Translations under genes and position numbers: made by a program
Assembly: GCA_019009955.1 (NCBI GenBank)
Contig: CM032228.1
Location: forward strand, 176,987,501-177,051,500
Length of the DNA: 64,000 nucleotides
Reading direction: 5' to 3'
Source of the DNA: Riptortus pedestris
Taxonomy: Eukaryota > Arthropoda > Insecta > Hemiptera > Alydidae
The notes under the pieces: generated by a model
What the model was told of the DNA's origin: nothing
Database searches by the model: none
What the model saw: only the letters and a program-made list of their open reading frames with translations
Part shown: one piece after another, positions 23,008-33,985 of the stretch
Numbering within the stretch: position 1 is the stretch's first letter
Layout of the letters: every line of letters starts with the position of its first letter

Positions 23008-24084
23008 TTTCTTTTTTTTATCTGAGACCAAGATTCATTAAAATGATGGTATTAAGGTAGTGTAACCTACCGGCGGTAAGAAAGGATAGTTCCCCTTTTA
23101 TTCAACTATAGTTCTATAGTATTATAAGGGTGGGAGTAATTGTAAATGGGGGTAATGGAACACTGAGGGTGGGTTACCCGGCAGCTGGTGATACCGGGTG
23201 GACTGTAATGGATAGGAAAAGAAGAAAGGATAATGATGACGGAGAGAAGATAAGAAGAAAAAGAATAAAGATGGCCGCTAAAGCCAGAATATAAACCTAA
23301 GAGAGCCGATGATATATGTAAAGGGAGTAAGGGACGCTCTACTAGTATCAAACTAATCTAAACTAAACCTAAACTATACTAAAGAAAAAACAATACTAAA
23401 TTAAGACTAACCTATCTTAAACTACAAGGGCTATGTTAAGGGTTGTGAGAAGGGGCTAGCCCTGTATGTACTTGATTAGCCAATCCCGGGGCACTCTGAG
23501 GATTGGTGTCAGCAGCGGGTGAGATCGACTAGGGGCTCATCGAGACCAAACCGTCGCTATCTCACCGGCTGCTGAGGAGGAGGTATGGAGAGGTAGAGAG
23601 GGTTATCTATGTAGTTGAGGGAGTCAAAGAATTTCACATGACGGCGGGAAATGGGTTCAAGGGAGAGAGTATCATTAATTATCCGGTTGGGTGAGCGTTG
23701 GAAGGAGGTGTGCAGGACTATTTTACGGACGATACCGTTTTGAAATTGTTGGAGGGATGATGGGGAGGATTTGGTGAGGTATCGTACTTACTCACTTGGA
23801 AGGTTCGGCCATGAAGGAAGGAACGGAGCATGGCTAGGAGTTGACTGGGGCAGCCATGCCCACCTAGGGTGTTAAGGAGTTCGGCGTGGTCGACGGAGTC
23901 AAAAGCCTGAGTGCAGTCTATTGAAATCATCGCCGTGACGACGTTTCTGCGGAGGTTGGTGGCAGTGTTAGCATAGAGACGGGCAAGGGCATCCACCCCT
24001 GAGCTATGCTGAGGACGGAAACCGGACTGCTCGTTGGTAATAAGGGACTTCTCCTCACAGAAATCTACAAGAGGATTGAGAACC
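23008..24084 (-). pseudogene. Non-LTR retrotransposon (LINE) remnant with reverse transcriptase pieces
   Basis: On minus, from about 24083 down, the translation includes TNEQSGFRPQHS and then AMISIDCTQAFDSVDHAELL, the conserved reverse transcriptase blocks around the first catalytic Asp, followed by LLAMLRSFLHGRTF. The block that should carry the Tyr-x-Asp-Asp active site is missing. The sequence jumps with a frameshift to a C-terminal tail (…QFQNGIVRKIVLHTSFQR… to …LSIPPPQQPVR, stop). A 3' UTR of about 450 bp follows and ends in an A-rich tail (T-rich on plus, about 23008-23020). It is 5'-truncated and internally deleted, so inactive. It resembles Jockey/CR1-like LINEs in layout; the clade is not determined. 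Confidence 0.8.
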
Positions 24085-24190
24085 TCAATAGCTGATCAAT
24101 CCCCATTTTAAGTCCCAAAATTTAGAATACTGATATTATCCGGTCCAATTTCAATCACTAACAAATATGACTGTTAGACTTATACAAAAT
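24085..24190 (+). repeat. Degraded family A-like fragment
   Basis: CCGGTCCAATTTCAATCACTAAC and ATACAAAATATTAAAT parallel the family A block around GGTCCGATTTCAGCC and CATTAACGAAC. It lies between the LINE remnant and the minisatellite. Confidence 0.3.
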
Positions 24191-26300
24191 ATTAAATAGG
24201 GATAGCATTGAGTCCTCCTCATATAAACATGTCATACTGTCGTGTGATAAATAGTAGAGACAGATACAACAAACAACAATAAGTGCTCAGCACCGATATC
24301 AAATAGATAGGACATTCTGTGATAAACACTAGAAACCAAGAGTATTAAGTCCTCCAGAGATATAACATACAGCTAGAATGTACTGAGATAATTGTAGGGA
24401 CTGCGAGCATTAAGACCTCCACACCTGTATCGACCAGCTTAAATGTGCTGAGATAAATAGTAAGACGGATAGTATTGAGTCCTACACATATATCATTCAC
24501 CTCGAATATGCTGAGATAAATAGTAGAGATGGATAGCATTGAGTGCTCCACGCCTAATAGCTAGACTAACTAAGATAGATAGTAGAGACGGCTAGCATTG
24601 AGGGCCCCACGCCTAATAGCTAGAATAACTGAAATGGATAGTAGAGACGGATAGCATTGAGTGCTCCACGCCTAATAGCTGGAATAACTGAGATGGATAG
24701 TAGAGACGGATGGCATTGAGTGTTCCACGCCTAATAGCTAGAATAACTGATAGCAATGAGTGCTCCACGCCTAATAGCTAGAATAACTGAGATGGATAGT
24801 AGAGACGGATAGCATTGAGTGCTCCACGCCTAATAGCTAGAATAACTGAAATGGATAGTAGAGACGGATAGCATTGAGTGCTCCACGCCTAATAGCTGGA
24901 ATAACTGAGATGGATAGTAGAGACGGATGGCATTGAGTGTTCCACGCCTAATAGCTAGAATAACTGAGATGGATAGTAGAGACGGCTAGCAATGAGTGCT
25001 CCACGCCTAATAGCTAGAATAACTGAGATGGATAGTAGAGACGGATAGCATTGAGTGTTCCACGCCTAATAGCTAGAATAACTGAAATGGATAGTAGAGA
25101 CGGATAGCATTGAGTGCTCCACACCTAATAGCTGGAATAACTGAGATCGATAGTAGAGACGTATAGCATTGAGTGCTCCACGCCTAATAGCTAGAATAAC
25201 TGAAATGGATAGTAGAGACGGATAGCATTGAGTACTCCACGCCTAATAGCTAAAATAACTGAGATGGATAGAATAGACCGATAGCATTGAGTGCTCAGCG
25301 CATAATTCAATAGCTTGACTGCACTGAAATAAATAGTAGATAATAGAATGGCATTGAGCCCTCCACACATTTATCATACAGATAGAATGTCCTGAGATAA
25401 ATAGTAGAAATGAATAGCATTGAGTGGTCCACGCCTAATTGCTAGAATACGCTGAGATGGATAATACAGACGGATAGCATTGAGTGCTCAGCGCATAATT
25501 CAATAGCTTCACTGCACTGAAATAAATCATACAGATAGAAATTGAGTCTCCTGTCATACAGATAGAATGTCCTGAGATAAATAGTAGAAATGAATAGTAT
25601 TGAGTGATCCACGCCTAATTGCTAGAATACGCTGAGATGGATAATACAGACGGATAGCATTGAGTGCTCAGCGCATAATTCAATAGCTTGACTGCACTGA
25701 AATAAATAGTAGATAATAGAATGGCATTGAGTCCTCCACACATTTATCATACAGATAGAATGTCCTGAGATAAATAGTAGAAATGGATAGCATTGAGTGA
25801 TCCACGCCTAATTGCTAGAATACGCTGAGATGGATAATAGTGACTGATAACATTCAGTGGTCAGCGCATAAATCAAATAGCTTGAATGCACTGAGATACA
25901 CAGTAGAGCGGATCGCATTGAATCCTTCGCTCCTATATCTTACAGCTAGAATATGCTGAGATAAATTTGTAGGGACGGCGAGCATTGAGATTTCCACATG
26001 TGTATTGAACAGCTAGAATATTCTGAGATAAATTATAAAGACGGATAGCACTGAGTTGTCCACACATCTATCATACACCTAGAATGTGCTGAGATAAATA
26101 ACAGAGACGGATAGCATTAAGTCCTACACACCTGTATCAACCAGCTTGAATGGTTTGAGATAAATAGTAGGGACTGAAAGCATTGAGTTTTTCACGCCTA
26201 TGTCAAATAATTAGAATATGCTGAGATAGATAGTAGACCCGTTTGAATTGAGAGCTCTCATCTCATTGCTGCCAGCTTGAATTCAGAGATAAATAGTGGT
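24190..26300. repeat. 59-bp minisatellite array with higher-order repeats
   Basis: The unit is about 59 bp with the core GCATTGAGTGCTCCACGCC / AATAGCTAGAATAACTGAGA / GGATAGTAGAGACGG. The landmark GAGTG(C/T)TCC occurs at 59-bp spacing (e.g. 24541, 24600, 24659). The central part (24540-25260) is homogeneous; both edges are diverged. At 25289, 25482, 25662 and 25855 the mark GTGCTCAGCGCATAA recurs every 180-193 bp, a three-unit higher-order repeat. No coding function. Confidence 0.92.
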
Positions 26301-26985
26301 GGCAGGAATCTACTGGCGATGGAATGATTCCCCGTCTAATTGTGGGGCATGTTATATTTGCTTATATGAATACCTATGTGCAATGTTTGATATGTTAATT
26401 AATTCTTCTCGAGTTAATCGATTATCATTGATATAACTATCATGAATTTATTTTTAAGTGACTAATCAAATTGTTAGAGATGTCTTAAAGTTATAATTTA
26501 ATAACGTAATAAGCTTAATAAAATGTTTAGTGAATGTGTCGAATTATTGACTCAACGCTGTATGTCAAAATTTTATTCATCACCAAAATCATTGAAATCT
26601 ACATATTTTACATTATAACGTACAATGATACTAAGCAGTCATGACTCGCCTTCATTGTGTGCTGTTTCTACCTTCTGGTATCATTAATTTTCAGGTTCAA
26701 AAGTAGTGTTCAAGAACGGATAGATACCACTATTCTCTCGTAAAATCTATAAAGAAATAAATGAGTGTATATTAATTAATTAAGCCTGTTAGTTCCGAAA
26801 CCGACTTAATCTATTTTTCAAAATTTAACGAGTGATTTCAGAGATATTTGCCACTTACTATCGACTATCCTGACCAATCTGTAAACCGTAGTGCGTGTGT
26901 TCATTAAGCTTTTAACGGCATAGCGAGCTTGTGAATAATAATAAAATAAGAAATACGTAGAACCAGCTTTTAAAACTAGTGACTT
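26301..26985. other. No gene seen
   Basis: Unique AT-rich sequence between the minisatellite and a degraded family A copy. Confidence 0.4.
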
Positions 26986-26990
26986 CAAAA

Positions 26991-27445
26991 GTCCGTCACG
27001 CAGAGGCTGCAATAACTAAGCAGATTTCCTACGTGCGTCACGTATTTGCATATATCTCAATGAGAATAATATTTGGTATTTAATCGTCCATTTGCAATAA
27101 TATTGGTTCTATTCAATTTTTCTATCCCAAGCATAATACCGGAGATATTACGAATTTCCTAAATTCCCCCCTATAACCCACTCATTCCTCTTGCCTTATT
27201 TCTGCCAGTAACGAACTTGATCTTACTGTTATCGTAAAACGATTAAATATCGAGTTTGATAACGATCAAACAAAAACCTCTAGAGCTCCAACAGACACAC
27301 ACACACATACAGTTTGAACGGACCTCATTTTCGCCCCCCCCTTCGGTAGGATCGATAGACCTTTGATTTGATTTGAAGATTTTTTTTTTTAAATTGCGTC
27401 ATGAGTACAACTTCAATAGCTTATTTCTCCTAAGGGAAATCTGTT
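26991..27445 (+). mobile_element. Family A element, old diverged copy
   Basis: GTCCGTCACGCAGAGGCTGC at the 5' end, shortened body (ACCGGAGATATTACGAATTT, GTAACGAACTTGATCTTAC), a short CACACA tract in place of (TA)n, GAACGGACCTCATTTTCG, and the 3' end TCTCCTAAGGGAAATCTGTT. It is shorter and more mutated than the others, so probably older. Confidence 0.8.
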
Positions 27446-27800
27446 AATAATAATAATACGTCGCCATTGAAAGCCTTCTTCTATTTCCTGTTTCAGTGAA
27501 TCGTGACTGTATACGGATGGAGCCCCATTTGACATTTTGGTCAAAAAGGCGTTATTTTGTTCACAAAATAAAATAAATAACTTAAAAACTTTTATTTTAT
27601 ATTAATGTGGTTCTTATGTGAATCTGTCTAGCTTCGTCAATTGGTCCACCAGAACTCACCAACTTTGGCGCGCTATTCCATCTTGTAATGAATGATTTAT
27701 TCTTCTTTCACTTATGAAAAAATTCCTCTTACTCTTCTTATGTGAAGCGTAAATGTGCTAACGTAATTTTATTAATGATTCTTAATAGTTCTTATTTGAT
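27446..27800. other. No gene seen
   Basis: Unique spacer between an A and a B copy. Confidence 0.4.
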
Positions 27801-28517
27801 ACTAGCTAAGATACCAGGCTTCGCCCGGGAAATAATTTGAGACTGAATGATGATGGTATTTTTTGGGGGGGGGGGCTTTACTTTGTACAATATTTTTACA
27901 TTTTTCCGTTTCAATGCTTAGGTTTTACACCCGAGCCCGGTGTGCTGGGGAAATGTTAACAATAAAAGAATTTTTTATGTACTTAATTCTACAAAATACA
28001 CAATATTTTTATATTACCCTTTTCCTGTGCATGTATCTTCTTTTATATATAACAAAATCATAGATTATCGTATTAATCATATTATTCATAAACTTAGAAA
28101 GAATTCTGCATTCCGAACCATCTATAAATAAAAGTTCATTTCCTCAAAAGTGGTCCAAAGCACCACTTGGATGGCAGCTGTTTTTCTATAGGTAATAACC
28201 ACTATTAAAAATACTCTTTCTGTTTGGAAAGTGAACTGTATTTTCTTAATGTTACATAGCATGTTCAGTCAAGTATAACATATATTAACAACTTTTTTAT
28301 ATTTGCCAAAAAACCAATAGGAAACGAAATATCGCTATTTTTAATTTCAGGCGTCCCTTATAACCCCCGCTCCTGTTCGTCTCAGAGAATATTAATTTAG
28401 CCAGAAACCTAACCAGTTTTAGTAGTAATATAAATACCAAATTTCATAAAATTCGGTTCAGCCGTTTACGATTCTATAAAGGACATACAGACAAACATTC
28501 ATTTTTATATATAAAGA
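27801..28517 (+). mobile_element. Family B repeat, compact form
   Basis: 5' end ACTAGCTAAGATACCAGGCT, GAGACTGAATGATGATGG, one internal GAAATATCGCTATTTTTAAT unit, then ATAAAATTCGGTTCAGCCG, TTACGATTCTATAAAGGAC and the 3' end CATTTTTATATATAAAGAT. It lacks the long (TA)n tail and the extra 300-bp units of the 32-kb copy. A G10 run lies near the 5' end. Confidence 0.75.
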
Positions 28518-29290
28518 TCAATAAAGCCCAGCAAATATACATCCTCCCGGCCTTCACTAACGTCCTTAAATTAAGAAATTCACAGCCACAATAATGTCAA
28601 GTATGTAATGTACTGAACATATTTTTTGTTATTAATTTAATTTACTAATTTAAAAGCCGTTGAAAGAAATGTCATTTTTTACGGAATAAGCAATGTTATA
28701 TATTTCTAAACTAATTGGATACCAAAAAGAATATGTAAATATAAATAAATATTGCCCAGTTTGTACAATTTAAGAAACATGAATTATTTTTGAAAAATTA
28801 ATGGTCTTGGTAGAGGAGTTATGCTCCTTCAAAGAACTTTGGTGCAAATGCACCTTTCATTTTGAGCAATGCTCGGAATATTTGTTTAGTAATTATTAAC
28901 TCAGAATATTATTTGTTTATATTTCACCTTGTATAGAAATAAAATGGCACTTACATGTTTTGATAATAGCTGTAATCTCTTTCCAGAAGTGTCTTCTAAA
29001 TGTAATGTGATTTGAATCACATATGGCTACACTATCCTTCTTGTAAGATGAAATGATGAGAAGTGGTAGGCATAAACTCTTAAGTTGGGGAATTCCTACT
29101 TAAGTGTTTTAAGCACTTACTGCGGTATCTGTTCCACTCCTCTGAGACCTATAAACTCCAAGTATTTACCTCGGTCACATGAGGAAACTGTGCACAACTA
29201 AACCAATTCCACTTGAGACCAAAACTTTCGAAAGTAAAGTTCTTCTTTAAAAAAATTAAATATTTGTAATAAATATGTCAAATTTACACA
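28518..29290. other. No gene seen
   Basis: Unique AT-rich sequence. Confidence 0.4.
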
Positions 29291-29297
29291 TAACGAA

Positions 29298-29480
29298 TTT
29301 TTTTTTTTTTTTTATTAAATAAAAGTATATAATACATTGGACCTCCCTGTATTAGCATTTTGGCTAATGTTTTTACCAAGGACACCACCGAATTCATTCA
29401 GACTAAATTATACAATTCGTCCAAGTAGACCTCCTCTTCAATATAATGAACACAATAAATAAATCCTTAGTCGCCCACTT
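29298..29480 (-). repeat. Possible retroelement 3' end with poly(A)
   Basis: On minus a short body is followed by an A17-type tract (T run about 29300-29316 on plus). Little else can be said. Confidence 0.25.
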
Positions 29481-29778
29481 GCTAGAATGGGGTTGTGACC
29501 TTAAGTAAAAACTCTTCTCAGTGCAGTCTTTTTTTCTTGTGTCACTAATCATTGTTTGGTGCCTGCTTAATTATTGTTTCATGTTCTTCTTTCTCAATAT
29601 TTTTTGGTTTTTCTTACTTTAAATTTAACAACCATTTGATCTTTTGAATATCACCCAATCATGTAAGGTTAGTAATAAATGTACAAGAACTTGATGCTAT
29701 TATCCCCCTCCCCCCGCGCATATCACGGGTATAATCACCATTTTCAGCATTCAACAGCTACCTGTTGTTTAAGATATA

Positions 29779-30060
29779 TTACGAGGGCGTATTGAAAAGT
29801 AAGTTTACCAGCTTTTTAATGCCGGTGCCGTACCACTCTCCCGCCGCGTCACGAAGCCAACTGATGACTGCTTCTTCCTCATCTGACTTGAATTTCTGTC
29901 CCCAAAGGTGTTTCTTGAGAGCGGGAAACAAGTGGTAGTCGCTGGGGGCAAGGTCCGGGCTGTAAGGAGGGTGGTCGATGATATCCCAGCCGAATCCATT
30001 GAGTAGGGTGGCCGTTTGATGTGACACATGTGGACGCGCATTGTCATGAAGTTCAAGAAG
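29779..30060 (-). pseudogene. mariner transposase C-terminal fragment
   Basis: On minus the frame reads LLELHDNARPHVSHQTATLL and continues …HPPYSPDLAPSDYHLFPALKK…. The Asp of HDN and the Asp of APSD are separated by 34 residues, the D34D spacing of mariner transposases. The N-terminal DNA-binding domain and the first catalytic Asp are missing. The fragment runs from …GTGIKKLVN straight into the left inverted repeat and stops at its tip. It cannot be active. Confidence 0.88.
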
Positions 30061-30278
30061 CGGTCGTCAGTTGGCTTCGTGACGCGGCTTGGAGAGTGGT
30101 ACGGCACCGGCATTAAAAAGCTGGTAAACAGAATGCAAAAAGTTATTGATCGTCAAGGCGGATATGTAGAAAAATAGGTGAATATTCAACCCTTCCAACG
30201 ATGTAACCAAAGTTGTAAATAAATTAAATTTTCTATGAAAAAAAAAAATAGGAGACCTTACTTTTCAATACGCCCACG
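29782..30278. mobile_element. mariner-type DNA transposon, internally rearranged and non-autonomous
   Basis: It is flanked by TA on both sides (29780-29781 and 30279-30280), the target duplication of the Tc1/mariner group. Terminal inverted repeats match at 21 of 22 positions (left CGAGGGCGTATTGAAAAGTA; right its complement with one change). Inside, 29803-29868 and 30063-30129 are inverted copies of each other. The right part is a normal mariner 3' end in plus orientation, and the left part carries the transposase C-terminal half in minus orientation, so the element is a head-to-head rearranged derivative of about 497 bp. Confidence 0.88.
30063..30175 (+). pseudogene. mariner transposase extreme C-terminus, opposite orientation
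   Basis: Plus-strand copy of the last codons: …WYGTGIKKLVNRMQKVID… then …RQGGYVEK and a stop, followed by about 80 bp of 3' UTR and the right inverted repeat. Relative to the minus-strand copy it has one extra base near 30089, which breaks the frame. It supplies the true end of the protein that the minus copy lacks. Confidence 0.75.
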
Positions 30279-30390
30279 TAGCATCTAATCCCTGTACCAA
30301 CATAACAAAATACTTGAAAAATACTGCATCCCTGATCTTCCGACATAAACCAAACTTTTAATACATAAAAATAAGGATTTTATTCAGAAA

Positions 30391-30428
30391 AGATTTCACT
30401 AAATAAACCCCTTAGTCCTAGCTGAAAA
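30391..30428 (+). repeat. SINE family S, left piece of a copy split by an A insertion
   Basis: TTTCACTAAATAAACCCCTT and AGTCCTAGCT match the middle of the SINE. The SINE resumes at 31256 with AAAAAGGGCAACCTGTAGA after the family A element. Confidence 0.75.
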
Positions 30429-31103
30429 GTCCGTCACGCAGGGGCTGCGAAAACTAAGCAGATTTCCCATGTGAAATTTTACATTAGAGAAATCTGCATA
30501 CTGGTAACACAATATCACCCTGATTAAATACAAACGGTAATGAGAAATATTTCAGTTAATTAAAATAAATTCCCAACTGAAACGGCTTCTGAATTGTAAG
30601 AATAATTTATATTTTAATAACTCACATTTTAGTAGTCCAAGAACTAAAGAAGGGGGGGGCGGATGAACAGAACGTATTTGCATAAATCTGACAGAGTAAC
30701 GAAGGTAAGGTAGGGTTGGAAACGACAGGTAAGGTTAGAAGAAACTTCCACCTGAGCCGAGTACTGGCGGAAATGGCCGACCTAATCCGAACTATACCCG
30801 ACCACAGACTTCATAAAAATGCAAATATCTCGCTTAATATTCAAAATAGAGAATAAATGTATATAACAATATTTATAGTACATTTAATGTGCAATAAGAT
30901 TGGTTCTATACAATTTTTCGATCCGATGCATAATAACGGAGATATTTTGAATTTTCAAACATCCCCCCACCTCTAACCCCCCCCCCATCCCTCTAGTCTG
31001 ATTTCAGCCATTAACGAACTTGATCTGTCTTTTTACATAAAACGGTTAAATATCGAGTTTCGTAACGATCAAACAAAAATTACGACCGCTAGAGCGTTAA
31101 CAG

Positions 31104-31153
<50 letters not shown>

Positions 31154-31255
31154 GAACGGACCTCATTTTCGTCATCTCCTGGGTAGGATCGATGGGCATT
31201 TGAAGAAATTTTTCGAAAATCGCATCATGAGTACGACCTCAATAGGAAATCTGCT
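30429..31255 (+). mobile_element. Family A element, long form 1, inside a SINE; hairpin deleted
   Basis: 5' end GTCCGTCACGCAGGGGCTGC; G-run module (about 30651); conserved 3' half; (TA)n 31109-31149; ends CCTCAATAGGAAATCTGCT. About 16 bases that form the first half and loop of the 3' hairpin are missing compared with other copies. The A4 run on each side and the two SINE halves define the insertion point precisely. Confidence 0.88.
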
Positions 31256-31315
31256 AAAAAGGGCAACCTGTAGACACCCTATTAGCCTTAGCACTAAGTG
31301 AATGATAATAAATAA
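31256..31315 (+). repeat. SINE family S, right piece of the split copy
   Basis: AAAAGGGCAACCTGTAGACA, CCTATTAGCCTTAG and AATGATAATAAATAAAA match the SINE 3' part and continue the piece at 30391. Confidence 0.75.
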
Positions 31316-31645
31316 AATTTAAAGTTTTAATACATTAATTTAGTCTCTCTAAAATTTGTTGTGATCTCGAGGATTTGGGCACTACGAGTTCGTAGCTTAA
31401 CTTGTTCCTTCCCTTGGGCAAAACATTCTGTGCAAACGCGGAATACAATATGTTCCAGTTAAAATATTTTCCCAAGATTGGTGAATATATTTTTTTAGGT
31501 TTTACACACTGTGTCGGCTATCGCAACATTCTTGGACTTGATTGTCGCAGCTATACTATATATACTACCTTATACTATATTATTTCCCACAGATACATAC
31601 AGAAGCAGTGGGAGAAGTAAAGAGGCTCCAACAGATTACTACTCT
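31316..31645. other. No supported gene
   Basis: Two overlapping plus frames (31402-31620 and 31511-31693) have no recognisable domain, and the second enters a SINE remnant. Confidence 0.35.
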
Positions 31646-31647
31646 TT

Positions 31648-31735
31648 TTCCAGCCAGGGTAGGACTAATGATTTCCACTCACGGGGGATATGATCACTAA
31701 ATAAATTTGTATTGCCCACATGAGAATCGAGCCAA
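31648..31735 (-). repeat. SINE family S, degraded fragment
   Basis: Complement of the middle of the SINE: CCAGCCAGGGTAGGACTAA, CACTAAATAAATTTGTATTG, AGAATCGAGCCAATGACTAG (a broken B box). Confidence 0.6.
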
Positions 31736-31768
31736 TGACTAGAGGACTATTAAGTTTTTGATAAAAAA

Positions 31769-31793
31769 TAAAAAAAAAAAAAAAAAAAAAAAA
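31769..31793. repeat. Poly(A) tract
   Basis: A run of over 20 A residues with one nearby interruption. Its origin is unclear; it could be the tail of a decayed retroposon on plus. Confidence 0.7.
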
Positions 31794-31988
31794 TAGGAAC
31801 TTCGGTTTCAATAAAAACCTGCCTGAGAAGACCGTGTGTTATCTCACATTATGCTGTCAAGTTTTAGAGCTAGTAGGAATTTCTAAGGTATTCGACATTG
31901 AGATGATCGTTAACTTATCATTAGATGAGCCAAACGACAATTTATCATTTAAAGATGACTAAATACGGTTTTATATATATATATATAT

Positions 31989-33915
31989 ACTAGCTCAGAT
32001 ACCCGGCTTCGCTCGGGAATTCATTTGAGGCTGAATGGTGATGGTATTTTTTTGGCAAGGCTTTAGTTTGCACAATATTTTCACCTTTACCCGTCCCACT
32101 ATTTAGGATTAACACCCGTTGTTGGCATTTGTTAATAATAAAATTAATTTTTTATGTAAGTCTTCGCTGTCCTCCAAATTGTCATATTTCCCGTCTCCTG
32201 TGCATTATGCATAGATCTCAGTTATATTAAGCACAAAATTTATTGTGGGTGAAACGAAATATCACCATTATTAATTTCAGGCCTCCCTTATAACCCCCAT
32301 CCTGCCGTCCCTAGAAATGTTAGTATGGCTTGTTATAAGGAAAGCGTTAGTGCTAATACACATACCGATGTTTTATTTATTTTCGGCTGGGTCTTTTGTC
32401 CACAATAAAACCCCTATAGGTTTAGCATATATCTCGTTTATAATTCGGTATACTAAAAAAGTGTATATAACAAAATTTACTCTAAATAACAAAATACACT
32501 TCCGCTATAGGTTTTTAGCGTATATCTCGTTTATAATACGGTATACGAAAAAAAAGTGTGTTGAAACAACTGAGGAAAGAAAGAGGGAGTGAGAAAAGGT
32601 TCTAGATTACAGGAAGGTCTCCCCACCCGTCCCCTGAGGCTCCAGGTTAACCAAAAGACAGAACATGACTAACGGCTAACTTTCAATTCCGCTAAACATT
32701 ACCTTAGGTATATTCAGATTCTATTTTCAATTCTAATTATATGTATGTTTAAATACTTTCGTTTTTTGTGTAATTTAATTGATGTTTTAAACACATTTTA
32801 AAGGATGAAATTACTTACTTCCGATTAATTAATGTTCCAGTGAAAGACAGAGGAAGGGGGGGGGGAAGTAATATACTTTGCTCCTCATGAAACAGCTACT
32901 TGTTTTTAAAATGCTTCATACAATTGAAATGTTCTTGTTTATCGTCATGTTCATATTTGCCGAAAAACCAATATGAAACGAAATATCGCTATATTTAATT
33001 TCAGGCTTCCCTTATAACCCCCACTCCTGCCCGTGCCTAGAAATGTTGATATGGGTTGTTATAATGAAAGCGTTAGTGCTAATCGACATACCGAGTTTTT
33101 TATTTATTTCGGTTGGGTCTATTGTCCCAAATAAAATTGTTCACTTCCGCTATAGATTTTAGCGTATATCTCGTTTATTATTCGGTATACGAAAAAAGTG
33201 TATATAACAAATGTTACTCTAAATAACAAAGTAAACAACTTTTGTTATCTTCATTCTCTACCGAAAAACCAATAGGAAACGAAATATCGCTATTTTTAAT
33301 TTCTGGCTTCCCTTATAACCCCCACTCCTGCCCGTCCCGAGAAATGTTGGTATGGCTTGTTTAAAATGAAAACCGTTAGTGCTAATAGATATACCGAGTT
33401 TTACTTAGTTCGGTTGAGTGTTTTGTGCCAAATAAAATTGTTGACTCCCGCTATAATGTTAGAGTAGCGTATAACTCATTTTATAGTTCGGTATACGAAA
33501 AAAGTGTATATAGCAAAAGTTACTCTAAATAACAAAATAAACTTTTGTTATCTGCATATTTGAAAAAAAAACCAATAGGAAACGAAATATCGCTATTTTT
33601 AATTTCAGGCCTCCTTTATAACCCCCACTCCTGTTCGTCTCAGAGAATATTAATATAGCCCTAAGTCTAAGTTGGGTTAGTAGCAATATACACACCAAGT
33701 TTCATAAAATTCGGTTCAGCTGTTTATGCGTGAAAAGGTAACAAACAAATAAACAATCAAACAAACAACAAACAAACAACAAACAAACAAACAAACAAAC
33801 AAACAAACATACACGAAAGAAACAAAATTGCAGTTTTGGTGTCTATGACATGTGAAACGAAAAGTTATCGTGAAATTTCGCGAACAAAAAAAATCAATGT
33901 ACAGACAGAGGTTAC

Positions 33916-33922
<7 letters not shown>
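31989..33922 (+). mobile_element. Family B repeat, long form; left arm of a palindrome
   Basis: 5' end ACTAGCTCAGATACCCGG, adjoining a TA run. About 300-bp units recur internally (GAAATATCGC boxes near 32980, 33281 and 33587). An unrelated insert of about 380 bp (about 32545-32930, with a G10 run) interrupts the first units. A CAAA/CAAACAAA tract lies at 33740-33810. It ends TCAATGTACAGACAGAGG, TTACAATTTTA then (TA)n. The reading frames that cross the units (e.g. 32317-32592) are not conserved genes. Confidence 0.75.

Positions 33923-33980
<58 letters not shown>
33923..33980. repeat. (TA)n at the centre of the palindrome
   Basis: TA run flanked on the left by GTTACAATTTTA and on the right by TAAAATTGTAAC, exactly complementary, so it is the symmetric centre of the B-B inverted pair. 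Confidence 0.95.

Positions 33981-33985
<5 letters not shown>

Noticed and set aside
23106..23351. 81-codon minus frame as a membrane protein gene
   Set aside because: It lies in the 3' UTR of the LINE remnant and has no domain.
24190..26300. CRISPR-like regular repeat spacing
   Set aside because: The units are contiguous 59-bp tandem repeats without unique spacers, in a eukaryotic context.
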